25,926 nt of DNA from JAOABV01 sp964473505 (GTDB lineage: Bacteria > Hydrothermota > Tepidihabitantia > Tepidihabitantales > CAIPLT01): contig CAYYPG010000020.1 of assembly GCA_964473505.1 (NCBI GenBank), positions 1 to 25,926 of the forward strand, in the 5' to 3' direction. Below the pieces are notes generated by a model. The model made no database searches and had not been told where the DNA came from. It saw only the letters and a list, made by a program, of their open reading frames with translations. This document shows, piece after piece, positions 1-6,912 of the stretch (its first letter is position 1; each line of letters starts with the position of its first letter). The position numbers and the translations under genes are program-made.

Positions 1-142
1 AGCATATAACGTATAACGCAACGCACTAACCCCTTGACACTTAACCAAATCCCAAACTATTCCCTTATACTTGCTTAACCCTAACCCAATACTCATCCAT
101 TAGCATAAAGCATTCAGCGTATAGCAATATCCGTGCCATGTG

Positions 143-420
143 CCATATAGGGAACTATACCCATATAGAAAAGGTAAATTATTATTACTTATTGTCTATT
201 AAACAGTTAAATAAAAAAATCAGTTAAATAATTGTACTATTTTTATGGTATATAATACTCATCTATTTTCTCGTAGTGTCAAAAGTCCAAATTTTCAGCA
301 TTTAGTTAAAACAAAAGAGACCATATCGAGAACTATACTCCAATAAAGAGATTATTAATTTTGTCTGTTAAAAGGTTAGAATAAAAAAATCGGGTTAAGA
401 TTTTATTGTCTTTTATATTA
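143..420. repeat. degenerate direct repeat, spacing 178 bp
   Basis: The string CCATATAGGGAACTATAC at 143-160 recurs as CCATATCGAGAACTATAC at 321-338. Downstream of each copy are matching stretches: TTGTCTATTAAA then AATAAAAAAATC in the first copy, TTGTCTGTTAAA then AATAAAAAAATC in the second. The similarity runs about 100 bp per copy and then fades. The function is unknown and no coding potential is seen. Confidence 0.6.
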
Positions 421-919
421 GTTTAATTTATATAATGGGTTTAATTGAAATGATTTTAATTTAATTGTGCTTTAGCGGATTTCGGATTCGAGATTCAATG
501 TCAATATTTTAATTCAATTGTGCTTTATTTCATTATTTAAAGCATTGAGATTTTATAAGATTTCAGTCGTAGAAAATTCTGACTTGGCATTTTTGCAAAA
601 AAAATAACAATTTTAAAAATCATAAAAATGTTAATCTGTGTTTGTTGCCAATGTAATTCAATTTTGAATTTAGTGCGCTATGTGCTTTGAGTAGTGTTCG
701 TTTGTGGCAAAATAGATAAAATAGATTCAGATTTTATTTGCTTCAATTCGAGTTTGTTTGGCGTGAATGATTTCAGTAACATTCAGAAGCAAAATTGTTT
801 TGATTAAGAATTAAAATTTTTGGGGCTATGCTAATAGTATCCGACTAAAAATTTTTTAGATATCTCTTGTAATTAAGTCTCATAATATGTAGTGTATATA
901 TGTAGTGTATGATGTAGTG

Positions 920-936
920 AATATGTCGGACATATT
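920..936. promoter_or_regulatory. 17-bp perfect palindrome (operator-like)
   Basis: AATATGTC-G-GACATATT is an exact inverted repeat with 8-nt arms and a one-base centre. Less perfect relatives occur at 1070-1086 and, in front of nadE, at 22932-22948 and 23032-23048. The symmetry and length are typical of a dimeric repressor or activator site. Here no good -35/-10 pair lies at the distance seen before nadE, so a regulatory role is inferred only. Confidence 0.45.
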
Positions 937-1432
937 GCGAGAGTAATCTGCGTAGGGTTAAATTATTTTTTTTATAAATATAAAAAACAATATTGCTTTT
1001 TTTAATCAATCAGATATAATTTGCCTCACTAACTTAAGCATATTTTTATTATTTTTCTTAAGTGTAAGGTATGTGTCCAACATATTATAATGGTAATCAG
1101 AGCAGGTCTCATCTTTCTTTAAATTAATTCAGTTTCAGATTTGCTTTTTATCATAAATCAGTTTTACCTAATATGGACTTCAAAATCTGTTTGGAATATC
1201 TCATTACTTGTATTGTCGGCGTTAACATTCTACGAAGTAATCAGTGCGGATTTTAATTATTCTTAATAGAGAGCTCGGACAAAGTCAATATCGGTTTAGA
1301 AGACATGGAATGCAAAAGCATAATTGTTGATTTTTTCTTATGGGCATAGGTGTCTTTTGAGTATTTTTCAGAATTTTCTTATAATTGACAGGACATATAA
1401 TTCAGATTATAACTAAATACAAATTTTTTCTC

Positions 1433-1460
1433 TTGACATCTCTTTAATTTTTGGTAAAGT
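1433..1460 (+). promoter_or_regulatory. candidate sigma70-type promoter of the exb-tonB operon
   Basis: A perfect -35 box TTGACA lies at 1433-1438. It is followed after 16 bp by TAAAGT (1455-1460), which matches four of six positions of the -10 consensus. An AT-rich tract follows, and the first gene starts about 95 bp downstream. The position suits transcription of the exbB-exbD-exbD-tonB cluster. The -10 box is weak, so an alternative -10 in the adjacent TATATA-rich stretch is possible. Confidence 0.5.
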
Positions 1461-1556
1461 TTTTATATATACTTTATATATATTTTATATTTACTTAATT
1501 AGGATTTATTTTAGTTTATGCAAAAAACAAACACAAAAAAATAGCAGGAGGCACAA

Positions 1557-2180
1557 ATGGTAAAAGAATTTATCGCCGGTGGCAGCATCATGTGGTTTTT
1601 ACTCGCATGTATCGTTTTTGGTCTAGCACTATTGATTGAAAGAGTCTTTACCATATTTTTTAAGATGAAACTTAATGTTAAAGCATTTGTGGCAACGCTC
1701 ATCAGCACGATTGAAAAAGATGGACTCAAAGCCGGTCAAGAATTATGTGATAAAACAATGTCACCTGTGGCTAAAGTTCTGAAAGCCGCTTTAGAAAAGG
1801 CTTCGGCCGGTCGGGCAGAAATGGAAGATGCGGTTTTGCGGGCGGGAACTTCAGAACTCGCTTTTTTAGACCGCGGGATGAGTCTTTTAGGTGGAATTAT
1901 CACCGTGGCGCCGTTCTTTGGATTTTTAGGCACAGTGACGGGCATGATTCGTGCTTTTGCCGCTGTCGCCGCGGTGGGTGAAGTTGAACCGACCGTAGTT
2001 GCCAGTGGTATTTCTGAAGCTCTGATTACAACTAAATGGGGTCTAATTATTGCTGCACCGTTATCAATTGTTTTTATTCTTATTCAAAGCCGAATTAATT
2101 CTTATACCCGGAATATGGAATCCGCGGCAACTACCCTTATTGACTATTTGGCAGAAAAATTTGTCTGTTCACCGAAATAA
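1557..2180 (+). CDS. exbB: MotA/TolQ/ExbB-family proton channel protein
   Basis: This is the pentameric inner-membrane subunit that, with ExbD, forms a proton-driven motor transmitting energy to TonB (or TolA). The 207-residue product shows the family layout: an N-terminal membrane segment (about residues 12-30, ending in an Ile-Glu-Arg-Val motif), a cytoplasmic domain, then two further membrane segments (about 104-130 and 155-180). The second carries the conserved LGTVTGM motif and the third begins near the T-T-K-W-G signature. A strong Shine-Dalgarno GGAGG at 1547-1551 sets the ATG. Two ExbD-like genes and tonB follow within about 1 kb, so it is named ExbB rather than TolQ, though the family alone does not separate them. 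Confidence 0.9.
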   Translation: MVKEFIAGGSIMWFLLACIVFGLALLIERVFTIFFKMKLNVKAFVATLISTIEKDGLKAGQELCDKTMSPVAKVLKAALEKASAGRAEMEDAVLRAGTSELAFLDRGMSLLGGIITVAPFFGFLGTVTGMIRAFAAVAAVGEVEPTVVASGISEALITTKWGLIIAAPLSIVFILIQSRINSYTRNMESAATTLIDYLAEKFVCSPK

Positions 2181-2206
2181 CAATTGTCAAAGATTGTGAG
2201 GAATAA

Positions 2207-2614
2207 ATGAAAGTCCGAGAGCGAGAATCTTCCAGTCCGAAAATTCCCACCGCGTCTTTAGGCGATATTGCATTTCTCATTATTATCTTTTTTATGACTA
2301 CTTCCATATTTAGTCGCGAGAAAGGCTTAAAAATTGTTTTACCGGAAAAAGGGCAAGAAGTTAAGATTAAGTCCGAAAATATACTCACTATTTCGGTGAA
2401 TCCGGTCGGTGAAGTGTTAATTAAAGATAAAATCGTCACTATTAATGAGATTAAAAATATCGTGAAAACCGAATTACAATCCAATCCCGATTTAGTGATC
2501 GCATTACGCGTCAGTCGCAGCGCTCCATATAAAACGATGATTGATGTTTTTGACGAATTGAAGTTAGCCAAAGCGGAAAAAATTAGTCTGATACCTGTAA
2601 AAGAAGAAGGATAA
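2207..2614 (+). CDS. exbD: ExbD/TolR-family biopolymer transport protein (first copy)
   Basis: This is the single-span partner of the ExbB-type channel. The 135-residue protein has a short polar N-terminus with the motif IPTASLGD, then a hydrophobic segment (about residues 18-37) containing Asp20, the position of the proton-carrying aspartate of ExbD. A periplasmic domain of about 95 residues follows. The length is normal for the family. It starts 26 bp after exbB and is followed 19 bp later by a second, diverged ExbD, a tandem arrangement common in FCB-group bacteria. The two copies share the IPTAS-D membrane motif but differ strongly in their periplasmic parts, so they may form a hetero-dimer in the motor (inference). 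Confidence 0.9.
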   Translation: MKVRERESSSPKIPTASLGDIAFLIIIFFMTTSIFSREKGLKIVLPEKGQEVKIKSENILTISVNPVGEVLIKDKIVTINEIKNIVKTELQSNPDLVIALRVSRSAPYKTMIDVFDELKLAKAEKISLIPVKEEG

Positions 2615-2633
2615 ACAAATAGGAAGGTGAAAC

Positions 2634-3047
2634 ATGAGACGACTCAAAGGTTTGAAGCGAACCGAAACAGAAATTCCCACGGCTTCAACCGCGGATGTGG
2701 CATTTCTTTTAATTATCTTTTTTATGCTCACAACAGTTTTCCGGACAGAATTCGGTTTGAAGATTAACTTGCCGAGTGCTGAAGCCACCGAACGACTAAT
2801 AAAACGACGAAATGTAGCTCATGTTTGGTTGGATAAAGCAGAACGAATCTCAATAAATGATAATCTCTTAGATATTAGCAGTGTGATATCAGTGGTACGA
2901 GACAAAGTTATGGATAATCCGGAATTAATTATGGTCGTGCGCGCAGATAAAGAAGTTCAATATGGTAAAGTTAATGATGTGCTCGAAGCCCTAAAAGAAG
3001 CTGGTGCCTTAAAAATTACTTTTGCTACTGAATTCGAAAATCGGTAA
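2634..3047 (+). CDS. exbD: ExbD/TolR-family biopolymer transport protein (second copy)
   Basis: This 137-residue protein is the second ExbD in the operon. Its N-terminus is basic (MRRLKGLKR), followed by IPTASTAD and a membrane helix with Asp21 in the proton-relay position, then a periplasmic domain ending near the stop. An AGGAAGGTGA ribosome binding site lies just before the ATG. It would pair with the preceding ExbD and the ExbB channel in the inner membrane to energise the TonB protein encoded next. Its sequence is clearly diverged from the first copy outside the membrane motif, so this is an old duplication. Confidence 0.9.
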   Translation: MRRLKGLKRTETEIPTASTADVAFLLIIFFMLTTVFRTEFGLKINLPSAEATERLIKRRNVAHVWLDKAERISINDNLLDISSVISVVRDKVMDNPELIMVVRADKEVQYGKVNDVLEALKEAGALKITFATEFENR

Positions 3048-3109
3048 TTGGTTATGGTTGTTATGAAGTTAAAAGAGAAATGTGGTGACAATCTGATAGG
3101 AGCGATTTT

Positions 3110-3730
3110 ATGAAAAAAGTTCTTGATCGGGATGAGTATTATGCTCTCTATATCCGTTATAGTTTTATCGTAGCATTAATTATCACTAATATCTTATTTT
3201 TGGTATTACCGAAAGAATTCTTAAGCGGTGGTGTATATCGATTGCGTAAAGAGACTGCAACGATTGCCGAAGAACTTCCTCCAGAATTAGAAAAGATTGC
3301 TGAGCCGCCCAAAATTGAAAGACCAAAACTGGCAGTAGCCGCAGAAACACCTGAAGAAGTTGAAGCGACAACAATTGAAGAAACTGATTTCACGGAAATA
3401 ACTAAAAAGGTTACAGAAGCCGAGATTCCGATTGTGCCTTATTGGGTCGTAGAAGTAAAACCTCAACCCCAATACATTCCAAAACCGCAATATCCAGAAT
3501 TAGCCCGCGCTGCTGGAATTGAAGGACAGGTTGTAATTAAAGCCTTAGTCGATGTTGACGGTAAAATAATCGAGGTGGAAATTCTAAAATCTTCAGGTAA
3601 TTCATCATTAGATGCTGCGGCATTAGATGCTGCCCGACAAGCCATCTTCACACCGGCAAAACAACGCGACCAATTCGTTCGCGTCTGGGTTTCGATTCCG
3701 TTCAGATTTACTCTAACCGGCACAAAATAA
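3110..3730 (+). CDS. tonB: TonB energy-transducing protein
   Basis: TonB spans the periplasm and couples the ExbB/ExbD motor to outer-membrane receptors. In this 206-residue product a membrane anchor covers about residues 17-34. A Glu/Pro/Lys-rich periplasmic linker (about 48-125) follows, including repeated E-P-P-K-I-E-R-P type runs. The C-terminal domain (about 126-206) has the family signature YPELARAAGIEGQVV and a W-V-S-I-P-F-R-F end. There is no histidine in the anchor, unlike enterobacterial TonB, whose anchor His20 matters for function. The start is supported by AGGAG 8 nt upstream. It closes the operon about 230 bp before the secreted-protein and receptor genes it probably serves. Confidence 0.88.
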   Translation: MKKVLDRDEYYALYIRYSFIVALIITNILFLVLPKEFLSGGVYRLRKETATIAEELPPELEKIAEPPKIERPKLAVAAETPEEVEATTIEETDFTEITKKVTEAEIPIVPYWVVEVKPQPQYIPKPQYPELARAAGIEGQVVIKALVDVDGKIIEVEILKSSGNSSLDAAALDAARQAIFTPAKQRDQFVRVWVSIPFRFTLTGTK

Positions 3731-3781
3731 ACATTAACCCCAAAATTAAAATGAGCGAAACTATTAAAAAACTAAAAATCA

Positions 3782-3914
3782 GCCCAAAAGGGCAATGCCT
3801 AATTGGCAAAGGAGGTAAAAGCCAAAAAACATCCAACAAATCTAATAACCTGTCTTTCTGCCATTTAGCCGGTGATGAGTTGTCTCATCGGATAATTATT
3901 GAATGGCAAGAAAG
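3782..3914 (+). promoter_or_regulatory. multi-hairpin leader RNA candidate
   Basis: Between tonB and the next gene several stems can be drawn on the plus strand. GCCC-AAAA-GGGC (3782-3793) is a perfect hairpin, and TGCC/GGCA (3796-3808) is a second. A long arm at 3854-3865 pairs with 3902-3914, with one bulged base. Inside it, GATGAG-TTGT-CTCATC (3874-3889) is closed by CC/GG pairs. A Shine-Dalgarno-like AAAGGAGGTAA lies at 3808-3818, inside the structured part. No T-run follows, so it does not look like a plain terminator. I do not recognise a known riboswitch class. Confidence 0.4.
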
Positions 3915-3957
3915 CAATAAAAAACCCCGAAATGGGCAAACTAAATTTTAGGAGGCA

Positions 3958-5772
3958 ATGATGAAGAGATTAGTATTGTTGGTATTAGTAATATTTACGG
4001 CAAGTATCGCCATTAATCTCGCCAATACTGATATTAAAAAACTCCGGGTGCAAGAAGGTGTTATTCCTGAGCATAACATTTCTCCTCAAATTCCTTCTTC
4101 ATTAAAAATATTACCCGAACTGACAACACCGCCAGCAAATGAGAATTTAACAGTCGGAAGACGCGAGGTTGTTGGCTATACTACCTATGACTGGCAATTT
4201 AATGGACCGGTTTATACTTGGTGTCGCACTGACCCAGTAGCGAATGGTATTCATATCGGTTGGATGGCAAGTGAACAGGCATCTCCTTGGCCTGACCGAA
4301 ACGAGAAATATAGTTTTTACAGTTTTGCGTCACGAACCTGGGAAGTGTTAGAACTACAGATATATACTGCCAGAAGCGGTTTTGGGGGATTTGATTACAA
4401 TCCAATTACCGGTGTTTGGAATTGCGTGGCACATCAATCTATTGGTGGTTGGCTCACTCCGGTTGCTGCTCGAGACCAAGCTTCAGGTGGCGGAATTTTT
4501 GACCCCAGTACGGGTCCAGCCGGATATTTATGGCCACCATGTGGAGTTACCAATAATCAGGCAATTCATGTTGCTTGCATAAAAGAAGACCCAGTAGGTG
4601 ATTATGATGATACGCTATATTATACAAGAGTTCAGCCGTGGGGTATTTGGTCAAGTCCGATAAGAGTAGCGCCGCCGATGCCAGAACCATATGGTCCTGC
4701 ACATAATATTTTTGCTTCCAAAACTTCTAATAAAGTAGTAATAGCCTGGGTTCAATGGGAACATCCTGGTGGACTTGCGGCACCGGTTGATTCCGCTTAC
4801 TATGTTATATCGAATAATGGCGGTCTTACTTGGGAAACTCCGGTTTTAATGCCATTTCCTCCTGCATATCAAGGATATCCAGATAATCCCAGACCATCAT
4901 ATCATATTACTTCACTATTTCCAATGTTTGATAATCAGGATAACTTGCGCATAATGGCGGCAGTAAATGCAGTCTTTTATGATACCCTGCCACTTGTTTT
5001 ACCGGCAGAAATTTGGCATTATTGTCCAACTAATAATCCGGCTTGGAGTCTTGTGCGTCGGGCGGATACTGATACTTTAATTGCCGGTGGTGGTTCTAAT
5101 TATATTTGGGCTTGCCGTCCATCTTTAGTTCAAGAACCAGGTACGAATAATTTCTACGCATGTTGGGAAGAATTCGATTCTATGCCCAATGTCGATCCCA
5201 CATCTGGTTATAACCGGGCAGATATCTATGTGGCAAAATCGTTAAATGGTGGCCGAACTTGGGGTGCGCCACTTCGGCTAAATAGTAGAGATGCAACTTC
5301 CAAAAGATATCCCTGTATTGGTGGTGTGGTTAATGATACGGTGATTGTTGCTTATATGATTGACTCAGTTGCTGGTTCTGTGGTGATGAACCAAGGTCGT
5401 CAATCTCGAAATCCGATTGTTTGCCATCGGGTCCATAAAAGCCAAATTCCCGACCCAGCACCAGGTATTGAAGACAATACAACGACAAAATTTTATAACT
5501 TTAGTCTAAGTTCAGCAATTCCTAATCCATCTAATTCAGCAACGCGAATCTCTTACTCTCTACCAACAATGTCTAAGACTGAATTAGTAATTTATGATGT
5601 GGTTGGCAGAGCAGTAAGAACCTTGGTTTCAGGAACAAAACCGGCAGGTGAGTATTCTGTCTTATGGGATGGCAGAAATGATCGGGGTAAAAAGGTTGAA
5701 GCCGGCATCTATTTCTATACGCTTAAAACCAATACTAATTCCTTAACTAAAAAACTCATCCGGACAAATTAA
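3958..5772 (+). CDS. secreted protein with Asp-box-like repeats and FlgD-like C-terminal domain
   Basis: This 604-residue protein has a typical signal peptide (basic MMKR, then a hydrophobic stretch to about residue 22). The middle resembles sialidase/BNR-type beta-propeller proteins: two Asp-box-like motifs, NNGGLTW (about 286-292) and NGGRTW (about 430-435), are visible, but no catalytic set could be identified. The C-terminus (about 515-604) is a FlgD-Ig/T9SS type A-like sorting domain. It has PNPSNSATRISYSLP, then VVGRAVRTLVSG, then AGIYFYTL and a terminal KKLIR. This implies export and surface anchoring or release. The ATG follows GGAGG at 3951-3955. A strong terminator lies just downstream, so it can be transcribed separately from the genes behind it. 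The substrate is unknown. Confidence 0.85.
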   Translation: MMKRLVLLVLVIFTASIAINLANTDIKKLRVQEGVIPEHNISPQIPSSLKILPELTTPPANENLTVGRREVVGYTTYDWQFNGPVYTWCRTDPVANGIHIGWMASEQASPWPDRNEKYSFYSFASRTWEVLELQIYTARSGFGGFDYNPITGVWNCVAHQSIGGWLTPVAARDQASGGGIFDPSTGPAGYLWPPCGVTNNQAIHVACIKEDPVGDYDDTLYYTRVQPWGIWSSPIRVAPPMPEPYGPAHNIFASKTSNKVVIAWVQWEHPGGLAAPVDSAYYVISNNGGLTWETPVLMPFPPAYQGYPDNPRPSYHITSLFPMFDNQDNLRIMAAVNAVFYDTLPLVLPAEIWHYCPTNNPAWSLVRRADTDTLIAGGGSNYIWACRPSLVQEPGTNNFYACWEEFDSMPNVDPTSGYNRADIYVAKSLNGGRTWGAPLRLNSRDATSKRYPCIGGVVNDTVIVAYMIDSVAGSVVMNQGRQSRNPIVCHRVHKSQIPDPAPGIEDNTTTKFYNFSLSSAIPNPSNSATRISYSLPTMSKTELVIYDVVGRAVRTLVSGTKPAGEYSVLWDGRNDRGKKVEAGIYFYTLKTNTNSLTKKLIRTN

Positions 5773-5779
5773 AAAAATA

Positions 5780-5826
5780 AGGGGTGCGAGCACCAAACAT
5801 TATCTCGCACCCCTTTGTGCTTTTTT
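5780..5826 (+). terminator. rho-independent terminator
   Basis: An 11-bp perfect stem, AGGGGTGCGAG (5780-5790) with CTCGCACCCCT (5804-5814), encloses a 13-nt loop. T-rich sequence ending in TTTTTT at 5821-5826 follows. It lies 8 nt behind the stop codon of the secreted-protein gene. The stem core GGGTGCGA recurs in the hairpin at 14018-14051. Confidence 0.85.
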
Positions 5827-5848
5827 AGAGATTTTCCTCAGAGGTTTT

Positions 5849-6901
5849 ATGAGCAAAAAATACTGGTCATTATTAATTGCGCTTTTTTTATTATTGATAT
5901 TTTCCTGCGGAACAAAACCGCCACCACCATGGCCCTGGTGGACAGCACAAGATTCTTTAGCCGTGCTTTCTGAACTAGCACTTTGGCGGGATTCGATTAA
6001 TGGTTTTCATTTCTTAAAAAAGGCGTCAGGCGATACTTTGATGAGGAATATTGAGATTTCCATACCGCTTGCAAGTGAAGATCTGGTTTCGAGAACTGGT
6101 GATAGTCTCATAAAAATTGCTCATCTATTAGGTTGTTACGAAAAAATTGGCGATAGTTTACATATTGATGAAATGATATTCGGCGTTAAAGTTGATACGC
6201 TTCAAACAAAAGATACTTTCTGTTTTGTTACTTACAAAGATTCAACCCGAAATTGTATCGCGGCCTTGCGATTTGATAGTCTCTGGACGGTGAAATTCCG
6301 AATTGATACCATCTTAACAAATGTAACACCTTGGGAAACCATTTGGGAATTGGATACCTTTTATAAAAGAGGTTTTGCTTATCCAGAAGAAGAAGAAAAG
6401 AAGTACCATTTCACTACTGTAAGAAAACTTGAATTGAGAAAAGAAAAATTCCAAACAGTTTATAAATTGAAATATCTTACGGGCTTTACGATGTATTTAC
6501 CCAGTAGTGCCGAAGCGCCAAAAGTAAAATTTGTTGCGTTTATTCGACCAGAACGTAGTGATACTTTTTACGCTTTTTCCTCAAGCGGTAGATTGGGCGT
6601 AATGAATCTAAAATTAAAAGATTCGATATTTAGAATTAGTAAAAACGAACTAGTTAATGTTAAGATTTTGGCGGATTCAAGTGCGGATAATAATTATTTC
6701 TTTATGAGTTACGGATTACCTAATGTATCCTCAAAATATAATATTACAAAATCATCCGGCACTGGCCAAACAACAGTAAGTTTTTCATCCGAGGGCTTAA
6801 AACATCTTTATTTCGAAGTTATACCTGGCTCGAATCTGTATTATCCGTCTTCTCTGTGGAAGTCAACAACTTGGGCAATACCAATTAACGTTGTGCCCTG
6901 A
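5849..6901 (+). CDS. putative lipoprotein of unknown function
   Basis: This 350-residue product begins with a lipoprotein-type signal: MSKKYW, a leucine-rich core, then IFS-Cys20, a plausible lipobox. It is followed by a proline/tryptophan-rich stretch (PPPPWPWW). No catalytic motif or known domain was recognised. The rest alternates short polar and hydrophobic runs suggestive of a beta-rich extracytoplasmic protein. It starts about 30 bp after the terminator, and its stop codon TGA touches the first possible start of the TonB-dependent receptor, so the two are translationally close. A role as an accessory surface lipoprotein of the receptor is suggested by position only. Confidence 0.75.
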   Translation: MSKKYWSLLIALFLLLIFSCGTKPPPPWPWWTAQDSLAVLSELALWRDSINGFHFLKKASGDTLMRNIEISIPLASEDLVSRTGDSLIKIAHLLGCYEKIGDSLHIDEMIFGVKVDTLQTKDTFCFVTYKDSTRNCIAALRFDSLWTVKFRIDTILTNVTPWETIWELDTFYKRGFAYPEEEEKKYHFTTVRKLELRKEKFQTVYKLKYLTGFTMYLPSSAEAPKVKFVAFIRPERSDTFYAFSSSGRLGVMNLKLKDSIFRISKNELVNVKILADSSADNNYFFMSYGLPNVSSKYNITKSSGTGQTTVSFSSEGLKHLYFEVIPGSNLYYPSSLWKSTTWAIPINVVP

Positions 6902-6912
6902 TGGGAGGTAAT

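Larger units (their letters stand above)
1..1556. other. AT-rich non-coding leader region
   Basis: No convincing gene is seen here: both strands carry frequent stops and no ORF has a ribosome binding site. It holds a degenerate direct repeat near 143-245 and 321-420, a perfect 17-bp palindrome at 920-936 with a related site at 1070-1086, and a promoter-like pair close to the first gene. Base composition is visibly poorer in G and C than the downstream genes. It may be a long intergenic region or decayed DNA. Confidence 0.6.

Noticed and set aside
3751..3951. Open frame of 66 codons between tonB and the secreted-protein gene
   Set aside because: No ribosome binding site at its ATG, composition follows the hairpin structures, and no recognisable domain; better explained as a structured leader.
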